64,000 nt of DNA from Valencia hispanica (lineage: Eukaryota; Chordata; Actinopteri; Cyprinodontiformes; Valenciidae): the NCBI GenBank assembly GCA_963556495.2, contig OY747714.1:50467041-50531040 (forward strand), given 5' to 3'. Of the stretch, positions 1 to 10,995 are shown one piece after another. Each line of letters opens with the position of its first letter. Position 1 is the stretch's first letter. A program made the translations under genes and the position numbers. Under the pieces are notes generated by a model, which saw only the letters and a program-made list of their open reading frames with translations, did no database searches and was not told the DNA's origin.

Positions 1-1368
1 GTTCCAGATATAAGTTTTGAACCCCCTGACGCTCTACAGTCCCCATTCCAGTACTTCAAAATGCTCTTCACTGATGAAATGATTGATCATATTGCCTATC
101 ATACCAATCTGTATTCTGCTCAAGAGTTGGGGGACACGATCAAGACTAGCCCTAAGGAAATTGAAGATTTTCTGGCAATCCTCCTATTCATGGGTGTTTT
201 CAACTTTCCATCCCTAGAGGATTACTGGCTCCATGAGTCACGTTTCAGTGTGGTAGCAGATATCATGCCGAAGTAGAGATTCCAGCTTTTGCGATGGTTC
301 ATTCATTTCAATGATGATCAGCAGTGCAATGAGAGTCAAGACCGATTTAAAAAAAAAATCAGACCTCTCTTTGTTATACTTCGTGAGCAATGCCTCCAGA
401 TACCATCAACAAATAAGCACAGCGTGGATGAGGTCATGGTAGCATATAAATGCACAAGGGCTGGCAATCTCTGTCAATACATTGCCAACAACCCAGACAA
501 ATGGGGCTTTAAGTTGTTTTGCCGAGCCAGTTCATCTGGCATCATTCATGACCTGCTTCTTTATCAGGGAGCTTCCACATTCTTCAATGTTACCCTCAGT
601 GAAGAGGAGCAGATTTTACCTTTGGGAGCCAAAGTGGTGACAACACTTTGCAAAACCATAACACAGCCAAGGCTTTCTGTTGTGTTCTGTGACAACTATT
701 TTACCAGTTTTAAACTGGTCCAGCACCTAGACACCTCATTGGGTGTCAAGTGCATTGGCACTGTTCAACCAAATCGCACAGGTGGAGCCACTTTGATGAC
801 AGACAAAGAGCTGACGAAGAGAGGGCGTGGAGCTTTCGACTATAGGTCTGCTGAAGGGGTGATCGCAGTTAAATGGTTCGACAACAAATGTATGAACCTG
901 CTAAGTAATGCCTCTGGGATCATGCCACTTTCAACTGTCAAACGCTGGAGCAAAGAGTCCAAGGCCAAAATTACGATCCCATGCCCATCACTCATCCCTG
1001 CATACAATGAGCATATGGGAGGGATAGATCTCTCTGACATGCTGGTACACCTGTACAAGACCCCAGCCAAGTCTACAAGATGGTACCTGCCGCTCTTTGG
1101 GTACATGCTTGATCTGTGCATTGCAAATTCCTGGCTGGTCTACAAGAGGGAATGTGGACAACTAAATCAGAAACCAATCGCACTCAAAAGATTCCGCCTG
1201 GCAGTTGCGCATAGCTTGAAACAAGTCAACAAGCCAGCATCCAAAGTTGGCCGACCATCATCCAGCTCTCCACCACCACCACCAAAGAAACGATACACAC
1301 CAAGACCCTCACAACCACAGATTGGACAAAGCAAATGTTTGCATGGGGAAAGTTCACAGTGTCCATGA
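1..1368 (+). pseudogene. piggyBac (PGBD-type) transposase, 5' end outside window, one in-frame stop
   Basis: This encodes the DDE_Tnp_1_7 catalytic domain of a piggyBac transposase, which cuts and pastes DNA at TTAA. The frame is open from base 1 to 273, is stopped by a TAG at 274-276, and resumes in the same frame to the TGA at 1366-1368. The three catalytic aspartates are visible: SVDEVMVAYK (Asp codon 427-429), CDNYFTS (691-693) and MGGIDLSDM (1027-1029). The tail is proline-rich and I see no complete C-terminal cysteine-rich domain. The N-terminus lies left of the window. The stop codon makes this copy inactive, while the rest of the frame is well kept, so the element is probably fairly young. 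The family call is firm; the subfamily is not determined. Confidence 0.9.
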
Positions 1369-1950
1369 CAGACAAGGTTGAGCCTCCTTGGATCAAATGT
1401 AAAAAATAATGGCAAAAGATTACATTTTTTACACATTTTCTTTTCTAAATGCACACTGGGTATTTTAGTTATTCTGGAAATACAGTCATATCACGGTGGA
1501 CTATTCTTTTCGGCAAGGAAAAAACAAGGTAAAGAAGAAATTATGCTCTTGTTTTTCAAATGCTAAATGTATTTTGGGGCTTATTTTGCTTCTCATTTGC
1601 TGAAATTTGTTCGTAGCATGATGAAACTTGTAGCTTTAGAATCTGTGAGATGTTGACTTTCAGGGAAGGCAGAGTTTGCTCGGTTCTGTTCAGTGGGGTG
1701 ACCAACAGGTTTGGTTGAATGTGTTCATATTAAAATAGCACAACTGCTTTTTTAAAAGTTTATTTTTTCCTGGGTTTGAGTTCACAGAGAAGATTTATGA
1801 GCTTTTCGCTGATCTTCCGAGGTTTATGATGATAGGACATCCTTATGTTTACACAGCAACCAATGACCACAGGTCAACTGAATTCGGACATTCGCCCCTC
1901 CCTTCCCCCACAGTGCCCCAGCAGCGGGGCTGTGGGGTGGAACAGGTTAA
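1369..1950 (+). mobile_element. piggyBac 3' subterminal region and TTAA end
   Basis: The DNA after the transposase stop runs to the target tetranucleotide TTAA at 1947-1950, preceded by a G-rich end (ggggctgtgggg). The same sequence occurs in reverse orientation at 19802-20430, starting at its own TTAA. This supports the right-hand boundary of the element here. Confidence 0.75.
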
Positions 1951-2239
1951 AGCCCGGGGGAAGAGACCTGACAGGAGCGATGAGTTCACTATTTGATTCA
2001 GATCAGACCCAATGACAGGGTAAACTTTCTTAAGGAAAACTGTGGGTAGGATATCAAGGCAGCAGGAGGAGGAACTTAATTGGTTAATGATTTCTTCAAG
2101 CTTTTTTTTTTTTGGTTTAATTCATGGAATTCTGACATTTTCTCTCATTGGTGTTGATTGGGGATAACATTGGTAGTGGGTTCGGTACTGGGGTGCAGAC
2201 TGACCGTCTAATTGTTTGTCTGTTCAGAGAAAAGGTAAA
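1951..2239. other. Unassigned spacer
   Basis: No gene is recognised. The stretch is AT-rich with a poly-T run near 2101-2112 and leads into the reverse-strand LINE remnant that follows. Confidence 0.5.
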
Positions 2240-3140
2240 TACGGGTAAATGCGTTTAAAGGCTTCAACTGAATTGTCCCAGAAAAAATGTTTTTTTTATT
2301 GTGGTCCTACTGTGGCTAGATAGTTTAGCAGAGGTGGTACTTTCAAAGAAAACAGAGAAATGGTCAGATAATGCAATATCAATTACCGAGATGTTGGATA
2401 TATGTAAACCCTTGATGATAATTAAGTCCAGAGTGTGTCTTTGATTCTGTGTTGGTTGTTTGACATTCTGGGTCAGGCCAAAATTATGAATAGTGTCATC
2501 TAATGTTTTTGCTAGTCTATCTTGGGGGTTGTCAGTATGGATATTGGACTCCCCTACAATGATTAATTGGTCATAGTTGATACATATTATAGAAAGAAGG
2601 TCATCGAAATCAATAAATAAGTTAGAGTTAAGGTTTGGGAGTTTATATTAACTTAGAAATAAAGCTTTGTTATGGTCATTTATCTGGGTAGCTAGGTATT
2701 GAAAAGAGTCAAATGTGCCCAGAGATACCTTTTTTTTAAAGATCATTGAGTTATGAAAGATTTTGGATCTTTCATTATTTACACCTAACCAGGTTTCTGA
2801 TTTTAAAAATAGTGTACATTATTTTCAGTGATGAAGTCATTGATTAGAAACGACTTCCCTGACAGACTCCTAATGTTTAAAGTGCCCCTGGCATTAAATT
2901 CTCCGCGACGTATGGGCCCTTTTTAGTCACACTCTAAGTACCTTAATACTGTATCAAAGGATCGTTTGCCGTAACTCAGCCTTGTTATAGAATTGCAACC
3001 CCTACTAGGTGGCCCTTCTGTTAGCATTACCACAGAACGACCGAGGTTTGGTGGGCGGGGCCCAAGCCATGTGCTTCTATTGTCAATTGAGTCTCTAACG
3101 TCCTCATCTGATGAAACATTGACAGACATGCATTTGCGCA
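2240..3140 (-). pseudogene. L2/CR1-like LINE, endonuclease domain remnant
   Basis: Read on the minus strand this region encodes pieces of the apurinic-type endonuclease of a non-LTR retrotransposon. Visible motifs are RGCN followed by a stretch with ARGTLNIRSLSGKSFLINDF, then IIVGESNIHTDNP, QRHTLDLIIIKG and the catalytic ALSDHFSVFF (the SDH motif of the APE fold). The order is correct for the N-terminal half of ORF2. The frame is broken by stops, no reverse transcriptase follows, and the fragment is therefore dead. The resemblance to fish L2-type elements is from knowledge of the family; the exact clade is an inference. Confidence 0.75.
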
Positions 3141-3144
3141 CCAC

Positions 3145-3578
3145 AGCTTCACCATGACAGTAATGGCTCAGTTATCGGCTACTGTAACTATGTAATGGCG
3201 TTTCAATTTGATCTGGAATCTGATCCGGACGGCGAGGCTCCTCAGGAGGAACAAGAAAGGTAGAGGACATCTTCCACAGGTGATCCAGACAGACGTGCTG
3301 TGCACCGAGGAGAGGGGCTGTGTGAGTGTGCGAGAGAGACGTGAGTGACAGAAAGACGAAGAGAGAGCAGGGAATGAATATGCTGGGTGTTTTAAATAGC
3401 ATAAAAAAGAATAACGAAACGCAATATGTGACGGTCAGAGTTGATTTTTTATTTATTTTATTTTTTTTTGGTCGGTGTTGAATCTGTGGCGCACCACCAC
3501 AGATTTGTCTATATATGTGTGTGAAACACTGTTATATAACAGCTGAAGGACATTATTGCGGAAATATAGGCTACTTAC
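3145..3578. other. Unassigned spacer
   Basis: No supported gene. A 22-codon + strand ORF starts at an ATG near 3195 (MAFQFDLESDPDGE...), acidic and ending at a TAG; it could be a relic first exon, but nothing confirms this. Confidence 0.35.
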
Positions 3579-3764
3579 TTGTATAGGGATAATTGATGGT
3601 TCACGGACAGTTGGTATTGATCCTGGTAAAAGTTTAAGACGATTTGCGAATCCACTGCTGTATTGTCCCAAGTTAATAAAACATTCATCAGAGAAATGTT
3701 TGCCATAAACGACCACGCGCTTCGGGAGTCGGTCAGGTTCATTCCCTGCATAAATAAAGTCCAT
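3579..3764 (-). pseudogene. THAP zinc-finger domain exon fragment
   Basis: The minus-strand peptide carries the second half of a THAP DNA-binding domain: a basic stretch with RLPKRVVVYGKHFSDECF, then QYSSGFANRLKLLPGSIPTV, which matches the pattern [C/Y]xxHF...CF...L..GxxPT of THAP proteins. It is framed like an exon: an acceptor-like cttgtag just before the ATG codon at 3764, and a consensus donor gtaagt right after 3579. The usual first Cys of this half is Tyr here (VVYGKHF), which would weaken zinc binding. No first half of the domain is found next to it. It could come from a THAP-bearing DNA transposon or from a host THAP gene. Confidence 0.65.
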
Positions 3765-3869
3765 CTACAAGCTTTTCAGTGGGGAGGAAGAGGGGAGGAC
3801 AGTGTCAATACAGTCTGGGCTCCATGCTGTTGGTTTGTTGTTTGCCTTTTACCGTAGCTCTCGTTGTTT

Positions 3870-4640
3870 AGGTTGTAATACGCGCCGCGGGGGGAGGGAC
3901 TTGGAGAGTGTAGTTCAGAGAAGGGGGTAATTGGCTGGAACACAATGACGTCATATGCCGAAACGTGTGGTCATATGCCGAACTGCAAAACAGCCCGTTT
4001 CTGAGTGCTAATTTCACTATGTAGGCAGACATACCCGGGAAAAAAGGAAACACTAATCAGTCATTTTAACCCCTTAGGGGACATAGGCAGCCTGGGGAAA
4101 CTAAAAAATATGACCAAAAAATACAAATTTCATGCCAGGGGCACTTTGATAAAGCTAATTTAAGTAGTTTGTTGATGGGTAGATGAACCTTCTGATAGGT
4201 GATCAATTTGAGATTTTGTTTATTATGAGAACATTTGATTTTTGCTCTTTATGTTCTGATGGTTATAAGCACTGGAATACCACTCTAAGGAAAGTTGGGC
4301 AACTTCTGGGAGAGGATGGGAGTAGAAATATTGTCCGGTCCCCTTCTATATCAGGTGTCTGTTATTTAGGGGTGTGCCGATTCACCATAAATCGATTAAT
4401 TGCAATGTGAAACGTGCAGAATTGATAGCGATTCAAAAGTGTTGAAAAATTGATTATTTTTCATTATAATTAAATGAGAAAAACATAAAAGTCCTGTTGG
4501 TCCAGGTTGACATGCAAGATACTGAGTTGAGTTAAACAACACAGTCAACAGAACTTCCGTTCTGGAATACAGCCTCTGCCGGTTTATTAGTTTACATACC
4601 TTCTCTGAGCAGGACAAAGCAGTGATGACATAGAGTTCTG
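3870..4640. other. Unassigned AT-rich spacer
   Basis: No gene is recognised. A TTAA followed by ccccttaggggac at about 4065 resembles the tip of a TTAA-inserting element, but no partner end was found. Confidence 0.35.
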
Positions 4641-4649
4641 TGTCCTCAA

Positions 4650-5331
4650 TTACCCAAGCAAGACTTCCTGACCATCATTAGCACACCGATTTCTATACGT
4701 AGTTCGTGCATCATATTGATGCCGTCTATTATTTAGCGGGTCAGGCTGACCCCTCTGAATAAAACGAGCGCAGCGCAGTGCAGGGCAGCTCATTATCAGG
4801 AGATTATCAGTGGTCTTGGATGCCTTCCATTTTCTAATAATTGCTCCCACAGTTGATTCCTTCACACCAAGCTGCTTACCTATTGCAGATTCAGTCTTCC
4901 CAGGCTGGTGCAGGTCTACAATTTTGTTTCTGGGTTCCTTTGACAGCTCTTTGGTTTCGGCCATTTGGAGTGTGACTGTTTGAGGTTGTGGACACGTGTC
5001 TTTTATACTGATAACGGGTTCAAAAAGGTGCTATTAATACATGTAACAAGTGGAGGACAGAGGAGCCTCTTACAGAAGAACTTGCGGGTCTGTGAGAGCC
5101 AGAAATCTTGCTTGTTTGTAGGTGACCAAGTACTAATTTTTCACCAGATCTTGAAATAAATTCTTTAAAAATCAGACCATGTGATTTTCTGGATTTTTTT
5201 TCTCTCACTTTGTGTATCATAGTTGAGGTATACCTATGATGAAATTTATTGGCCTCTGTCATCTTTTTAAGTTGGAGAACTTGCGCAATTGCTGTCCTAC
5301 TAAATACTGTTGAATTTTTTACCCCACTGTA
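4650..5331 (-). pseudogene. Tc1-like transposon, 5' end with transposase N-terminus
   Basis: On the minus strand, from 4964 down, the protein starts [20 protein letters not shown] and continues with [19 protein letters not shown]. This is the first helix-turn-helix (paired-like) DNA-binding domain of a fish Tc1 transposase. After about 55 residues the similarity ends; the catalytic DDE domain is absent. The other side of the fragment, 4965-5331, is the usual 5' untranslated region and terminal repeat, ending in the motif accccactgta next to a TA dinucleotide. It is a 3'-truncated, dead copy. Confidence 0.85.
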
Positions 5332-5369
5332 CAGGGAAGCAATGCAACATTCATTGCCTATTTGTATTG

Positions 5370-5560
5370 TAGGCCCCTTAAGATCTGCCGATCAGCAGCT
5401 CCTTGTTATTCCAAGAACGAGGCTAAGCTAAGAAGGAAACAGACTTTAGTTGTGCCAGGACCAAAGCTGTGGAAGCTGCTGCCTTCAGATATTAATCAGG
5501 CCTCGTCTTCTTCAAACCCTCATTTCATCTTTGACTTCTAACTGATTGAGATAATAACTT
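5370..5560 (+). pseudogene. LINE ORF2 C-terminal remnant (L2-like)
   Basis: Two short peptides in different frames, QQLLVIPRTRLS and VPGPKLWKLLPSDI, match the end of ORF2 in L2-type LINEs, where a segment like LLVVPR.R is followed by GPKLWNSLP. A frameshift lies between them. It sits about 170 bp upstream of the zinc-finger exon, inside the presumed intron. Confidence 0.55.
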
Positions 5561-5724
5561 TTATGTACTTTAGGTTTTAAATTATGGGTAAGTTTACATC
5601 TGAAAAAAATATGTTTTCTAATTAAGCCTGTGTTGGATGTCTCTCTTACAAATATAAAAAAGTGATCAGTGTGTCAAATGTGCAGATGTAAAACAGTATT
5701 TATCTGTCCCTCTCTTTATCATAG

Positions 5725-7407
5725 GAACATGAGGACCGTCAACAGACTGATGGAGCCCTTACTGCACCAGCTAAAGGAACGCCGGATGGTCAGACTGGAA
5801 AAAAGCCATTAAACTGTGACCAGTGTGGAACAACTTTTAAAACTAAACGAAATTTAAAGCAACATCAACAGATCCACACTGGAGAAAGACCATACAGCTG
5901 TGACCAGTGTGGAGCAACTTTTAGATTGAAAAGGGACTTAAAGGCACATCAACGAATTCACACTGGAGAGAGACCATACAGCTGTGACCAGTGTGGAGCA
6001 ACTTTTAGAACTAAATCTCATTTAAATTCACATGAATGGATCCACACTGGAGAGAGACCATACAGCTGTGACCAGTGTGGAGCATCTTTTAGAACTAAAG
6101 GTGAATTAAAGATGCATCAACGGATCCACACTGGAGAGAGACCATACAGCTGTAACCAGTGTGGAGCATCTTTTAGAACTAAATCTCATTTAAATACACA
6201 TCAACTGATTCACACAGGAGAGAGACCATATAGCTGTGACCAGTGTGGAGCATCTTTTAGAACTAAATATCATTTAAATACACATCAACTGACTCACACA
6301 GGAGATAGACCGTACATATGTGACCAGTGTGGAGCAACTTTTAAAACTAAAGTTAAATTGAAGATACATCAACAGATCCACACTGGAGAGAGACAATACA
6401 GCTGTGACCAGTGTGAAGCAACTTTTAAAATTCATCGTTATTTAATGAGACATCAAATGATCCATACAGGAGAGAGACCATATAGATGTGACCAGTGTGA
6501 AGAAACTTTTAGATTGAAAGGTGGTTTAAAGGTACATAAACGGATTCACACAGGAGAGAGACCATACAGCTGTGACCAATGTGGAGCAACTTTTAAAATT
6601 CATCGTTATTTAATAAGACATAAAATGATCCATACAGGAGAGAGACCATACAGCTGTGACCAGTGTGGAGCAACCGTTAGAACTAAAGGTCATTTAAAGA
6701 TGCATAAAAGGATCCACACTGGAGAGAGACCATTCAGCTGTGACCAGTGTGGAGCAACTTTTAGAACTAAAGGTCATTTAAAGATGCATAAAAGAATCCA
6801 CACTGGAGAGAGACCATACAGCTGTGACCAGTGTGAAGCGGCTTTTCAAACAAAATCTACCTTAAGGACACATACAATGATCCATTCTGGAGAGAGACCA
6901 TACAGCTGTGACCTGTGTGGAGCAACTTTTAGAACCAAAGGTCATTTAAAGGTACATCAACGGATCCACACTGGAGAGAGACCATACAGCTGTGACCAGT
7001 GTGGAGCAACTTTTCAAACAAAATCTACCTTAAGGGCACATAACATGATCCATACAGGAGAAAAACCATACAGCTGTGGCCAGTGTGGATCATCTTTTAG
7101 AGCTAAACGTGAATTAAAGGCACATCAATTGATCCACACTGGAGAGAGACCATACAGCTGTGACCAGTGTGGAGCAACTTTTAGAAATAAATCACATTTA
7201 AATTCACATGAATTGATTCACACTGGACAGCGACCATACAGGTGTGAACAGTGTGGAGCAACTTTTAGAACTAAATCTCATTTAAATTTACATGAATGGA
7301 TCCACACTGGAGCGAGACCATACAGCTGTGACCAGTGTGGGAAATCCTTTGGGAGTAACAGTACTCTTGAAACTCACAGACGATCACACACTGGAGAAAA
7401 GCCGTAA
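5725..7407 (+). CDS. C2H2 zinc-finger protein, terminal exon with 19 fingers (gene 1)
   Basis: The exon begins after a polypyrimidine tract and AG at 5723-5724 and is open in one frame to the TAA at 7405-7407 (560 residues). The first 30 or so residues (EHEDRQQTDGALTAPAKG) are a linker; then 19 C2H2 fingers follow at a 28-residue period, most reading CDQCGATF..K..L..H...H with TGERPY linkers. Such proteins bind DNA in the nucleus and are usually transcription regulators; the target is unknown. The ATG at 5926 is internal and is not the start: the protein must begin in upstream exons that lie off the window or have been lost. Compared with gene 2, a TAC codon has become TAA at 7405-7407, which removes finger 20. 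It remains otherwise intact. Confidence 0.88.
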   Translation, partial: EHEDRQQTDGALTAPAKGTPDGQTGKKPLNCDQCGTTFKTKRNLKQHQQIHTGERPYSCDQCGATFRLKRDLKAHQRIHTGERPYSCDQCGATFRTKSHLNSHEWIHTGERPYSCDQCGASFRTKGELKMHQRIHTGERPYSCNQCGASFRTKSHLNTHQLIHTGERPYSCDQCGASFRTKYHLNTHQLTHTGDRPYICDQCGATFKTKVKLKIHQQIHTGERQYSCDQCEATFKIHRYLMRHQMIHTGERPYRCDQCEETFRLKGGLKVHKRIHTGERPYSCDQCGATFKIHRYLIRHKMIHTGERPYSCDQCGATVRTKGHLKMHKRIHTGERPFSCDQCGATFRTKGHLKMHKRIHTGERPYSCDQCEAAFQTKSTLRTHTMIHSGERPYSCDLCGATFRTKGHLKVHQRIHTGERPYSCDQCGATFQTKSTLRAHNMIHTGEKPYSCGQCGSSFRAKRELKAHQLIHTGERPYSCDQCGATFRNKSHLNSHELIHTGQRPYRCEQCGATFRTKSHLNLHEWIHTGARPYSCDQCGKSFGSNSTLETHRRSHTGEKP

Positions 7408-7740
7408 TGGTGTGAACCCTGTGGTAAACGCTTTAGTTTGAGGTCGCATGTAAAGTCACATCAGAAAACTAGCATCAGAAAACTCACTGCAAATGAAACA
7501 GAATTGTTGTTTTGAATATATAATCACCTTTATAAAACAAATTAGCTCAATGGGAAACAGGCAAAGGTTATTCAATTTATTCGGATTGCGGTTTACTATA
7601 TTTTAATTCAGTTTATAAAAAAATATATATTTTTGCTTTTTGTGTTTTTATATTGTTTCTGTATGTGTGTAAGGTTGACGCTGAGCCTTGTTAAAGACAA
7701 ATTTCTTTAACCTCCTAGTGGGTAGGATAGAATAGTCGAT
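7408..7740 (+). other. Lost twentieth finger and 3' UTR of zinc-finger gene 1
   Basis: Beyond the stop the same frame still reads a finger (WCEPCGKRFSLRSHVKSHQK), equal to the last finger of gene 2. A short direct duplication of atcagaaaact at about 7470-7491 then changes the tail. The following 230 bp match the 3' UTR of gene 2 at 38728-38950, up to the shared cctcctagtgg. Confidence 0.8.
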
Positions 7741-7758
7741 TTTATTCTATCTGTATGT

Positions 7759-8165
7759 TGTGGTGGGAATTTTCCTATGTAATTAGGATTTAAGTACATA
7801 TTCTCTGTCTAGCCAATGTATCTAGGGCAAGATGACAAAGTTAGGGGAAGCAAACGTATTGTTCCAGCTTAATGTCCCTGATAAAGATGTCAGATAACCA
7901 GAGAGACAGATGCCGGGGCAGCAAGATAACTACGGACAGTCTGATATGGATGTTCTGGTTCATTGTTTACTATCACACTGGCATGAACCAGTTTTTCAGA
8001 AGCTGGACATGAAGATTGTAGAAGACGTGCTGCAGAGATAAACAGTGATTGCTGAATATTATTTAAACTCTTAATCAGAAAGGTTGGGTAGGGCGATGCA
8101 AGAGTATTCTCTGTCTCCTCCATGTCCTGGCCAGACATTTTTGTACTAGTCGGTATATTCAAAGC
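7759..8165 (+). repeat. Diverged LTR-like sequence, + orientation
   Basis: It starts tgtggtgggaattttcctat and shares, in order, many blocks with the LTR at 48418-48780 read in reverse: the ttctctgt block, the gttccagcttaatg block, the accagagagacagatgccgg block, the cagtgattgctgaatatta block and the ggccagacat block. No internal region follows, so it is a solo or remnant LTR. Confidence 0.6.
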
Positions 8166-8352
8166 TGCATGCTGAGTGAAAATGGAAGTGACTTAAGGCA
8201 GTGAGCCGCTGATCCTAGTGTGACGGCGAATAACAGAAATTTGCAAATTAAAAAAAGCAGAGCAGTAAAAATTGATATGTGAACGTTGGCACATTGAGAG
8301 ATGAAGTTTTTTTGAGTACAGTGTTGGGCTACAGCCACCATGAATGGAAATA

Positions 8353-9699
8353 CAGGTCCTTCTCAAAAAATTAGCATATTGTGATAAAGTTCATTCTTTT
8401 CCATAATGTAATGATAAAAATTAAACTTTCATATATTTTGAATTCATTGCACACCAACTGAAATATTTTTGGTCTTTTATTGCTTTAAAACCGATGATTT
8501 TGGCATACAGCTCATGAAAACCCAAAATTCCCATCTCAAAAAATTAGCATTTTTCATCCGACCAATAAAAGAAAAGTGTTTTTAATACAAAAAAAGTCAA
8601 CCTTCAAATAATTATGTTCAGTTATGCACTCAATACTTGGTCGGGAATCCTTTTGCAGAAAGGACTGCTTCAATGTGGCGTGGCATGGAGGCAATCAGCC
8701 TGTGGCACTGCTGAGGTGTTATGGAGGCCCAGGATGCTTCGATAGCGGCCTTAAGCTCATCCAGAGTGTTGGGTCTTGTTGGGTCAACACCAGCAGCTGA
8801 CATGGCACCCCAGACCATCACTGACTGTGGGTACTTGACACTGGACTTCAGGCATTTTGGCATTTCCTTCTCCCCAGTCTTCCTCCAGACTCTGGCACCT
8901 TGATTTCCGAATGACATGCAAAATTTGCTTTCATCTGAAAAAAGTACTTTGGACCACTAAGCAACAGTCCAGTGCTGCTTCTCTGTAGCCCAGGTCAGGC
9001 GCTTCTGCCGCTGTTTCTGGTTCAAAAGTGGCTTGACCTGGGGAATGCGGCACCTGTAGCCCATTTCCTGCACACGCCTGTGCACGGTGGCTCTGGATGT
9101 TTCTACTCCAGACTCAGTCCACTGCTTCCGCAGGTCCCCCAAGGTCTGGAATCGGTCCTTCTCCACAATCTTCCTCAGGGTCCGGTCACCTCTTCTCGTT
9201 GTGCAGCGTTTTCTGCCACACTTTTTCCTTCCCACAGACTTCCCACTGAGGTGCCTTGATACAGCACTCTGGGAACAGCCTATTCGTTCAGAAATTTCTT
9301 TCTGTGTCTTACCCTCTTGCTTGAGGGTGTCAATGATGGCCTTCTGGGCAGCAGTCAGGTCGGCAGTCTAACCCATGATTGTGGTTTTGAGTAATGAACC
9401 AGGCTGGGAGTTTTTAAAAGCCTCAGGAATCTTTTGCAGGTGTTTAGAGGTAATTAGTTGATTCAGATGATTAGGTTAAAAGCTCGTTTAGAGAACCTTT
9501 TCATGATATGCAAATTTTTTGAGATTTTGGGTTTTCATGAGCTGTATGCCAAAATCATCAGTTTTAAAACGATAAAAGACCTGAAATATTTCAGTTGGTG
9601 TGCAATGAATCTAAAATAAATGAAAGTTTAATTTATATCGTTACATTATGGAAAAGAATGAACTTCATCACAATATGCAAGTTTTTTGAGAAGGACCTG
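8353..9699 (-). mobile_element. Tc1-like transposon with both inverted ends, internally deleted
   Basis: The two ends are inverted copies (caggtccttctcaaaaaatt on the left, its complement on the right), each next to a TA target site at 8351-8352 and 9700-9701. The length is 1347 bp against about 1.6 kb for a complete member. The remaining reading frame is on the minus strand. Confidence 0.9.
8630..9375 (-). pseudogene. Tc1-like transposase, stops and loss of catalytic core
   Basis: Minus-strand translation gives a Tc1 transposase: a helix-turn-helix segment (KTQKEISERIGCSQSAVSRH), a GRKKCGRKRCT basic hinge, a second helix-turn-helix part and the first catalytic Asp in VLFSDESKF. The third codon after the ATG is a stop (MG*TADLTAAQ), and another TAG lies at about 8950 between WTVA and WSKV. 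After VMVWGAMSAAGVD the sequence jumps straight to PTRPNTLDELKAAIEAS, so about 80 residues with the second Asp and the Glu are missing. It cannot encode an active enzyme. The C-terminal motif IASMPRHIEAVL is kept. Confidence 0.88.
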
Positions 9700-9767
9700 T
9701 AGACTACAGAGATGGATATCTGGGCTGTTAGAACTAATCCCACAATGCGCTTCATCAAACCCAGCTT

Positions 9768-10056
9768 CAACAGGAAGAGTAGGAGTTGTGCAACAACCTC
9801 ACCCAAAGAAAACTAAGTGTTCCCCTAAGCTTGGCCTCTTTTCGTCACCCGTGGTCAGACCGGCCACCTTGAGGAGGCCTCAGCGACTGGGGGCAAGGCA
9901 GTCACACATCCAGGAGGACAAACTGCTAGCTGTACCCCATGCAACTGCTGCTAGCCAACTAGCTAACCCAGCTTTATTGTTGGGCTTCACCAGACAACGG
10001 ATTCATTTTAGGGACAGCCCTCCTGTCCTGATAAAACGCATGCGGCTGGGTACGTG
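9768..10056 (+). repeat. R1 repeat family, 5' part, copy 1
   Basis: The block starting gaagagtaggagttgtgcaa and ending before the small ORF is repeated at 39283-39550 with substitutions and small gaps. In both places it lies downstream of a zinc-finger gene, so it was part of the ancestral duplicated unit. No protein could be supported in it: the 123-residue frame at 9686-10057 is not kept in the second copy. Confidence 0.7.
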
Positions 10057-10321
10057 ATGGGGAAGGTGAAAGATCATGTGTCTGTCACTGCTGTCCATGG
10101 AGGACATATTTACATAATTGGATTTATGGTAACCAGGTTTCTGCTGTTTGGTGTGGGTGGATTCCTGATGTATCGCAAGCTTCAAAAGCTGTCGGCAGCA
10201 ATTGGCAAACTGTCTGAGCTGAACGAAGGTGTGTCTTGTGCTGTTAACACTCCAGACTGGTGCATTGTGTGAGCAAAACTGCAAACTGGATGCTCTCAGC
10301 TGCAAGCTAGCTGTGGTTTAG
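10057..10321 (+). pseudogene. Small single-helix membrane ORF in R1 repeat, copy 1
   Basis: From an ATG at 10057 the frame reads to a TGA at 10270-10272 (71 residues). Residues about 18-40 are hydrophobic (IYIIGFMVTRFLLFGVGGFL) and are followed by YRKLQKLSAAIGKLSELN, an amphipathic, possibly coiled segment. This gives one predicted membrane helix with a basic stop-transfer. The homologous copy at 39551-39814 keeps the same start, helix and YRKLQKL motif, but the end differs: copy 1 seems to have shifted out of a frame ending at the TAG at 10319-10321. I do not recognise the family. It may be the tail of a larger protein of a mobile element, for example a membrane-anchoring segment; that is inference. 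Confidence 0.45.
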
Positions 10322-10329
10322 GGACTCCT

Positions 10330-10995
10330 CCGCGGTGTGGAAAAAAACTCTGAAGTTTTCAGCCTGCTTTGGTGGAAACTGACCCCCGATTCGGCTGCTT
10401 GCAGTCGCCATCCTGAACAAAAACAATAGCTGTTGTCTAAATCTGGCTCCGCATGTTTGCCTTGGAAGGCCAAACATCTCAAAACTCCCCAGGATGTTTA
10501 TGTAGAAAGACACTCTGCCCCCACCTCACTAGGGCCTGTGAGCTCCCTCGATTCAGCTCTCCTCGAGGTCGTATATTACATCTTAGGCGACAGATACTGG
10601 GATTGAACTTAGAGGTTTTTGAGAACTAAGAAAATAAGGTTGTGTCTGGGCAGAGATAAATCTGTTTAAACAGAAAACTAATGTTTTGTCTTCACTTCTA
10701 CTTTGCATTGTGAATTGGTTGATTGAACACAAACCAAAAGATGCTAATTAGTCTTAAACTAATCATGTTGGTTATTGTTTCTATGTCTTTGCATATTGGT
10801 ATATTTTTAACGTTTTTTACTTTTGGTGTTTAGTTTTATTGCTCATTTTACTTAGTGCTTTTGTGTGTGTTACTAGCTTAATGAGTTTGTTAATGAACAT
10901 ATTTTCACTGGAAAGTTGAATTTGTTTTGTTAATAAAGTCTTCTATTTTACAAAGTTGTTTGTTGTTATTCCATAAATATGTGTAGTAACTTGCT
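10330..10995 (+). repeat. R1 repeat family, AT-rich 3' part, copy 1
   Basis: Blocks such as tgctaattagtcttaaacta, ttggttattgtttcta and gtgtagtaacttgctg recur in the same order at 14960-15350 and 40200-40625. An aataaag lies close to the end (about 10932). The segment stops where a Tc1-type transposon fragment begins. Confidence 0.65.

Noticed and set aside
9686..10057. 123-residue + strand frame upstream of the R1 ORF.
   Set aside because: Starts inside the Tc1 end and is broken by stops in the second R1 copy.
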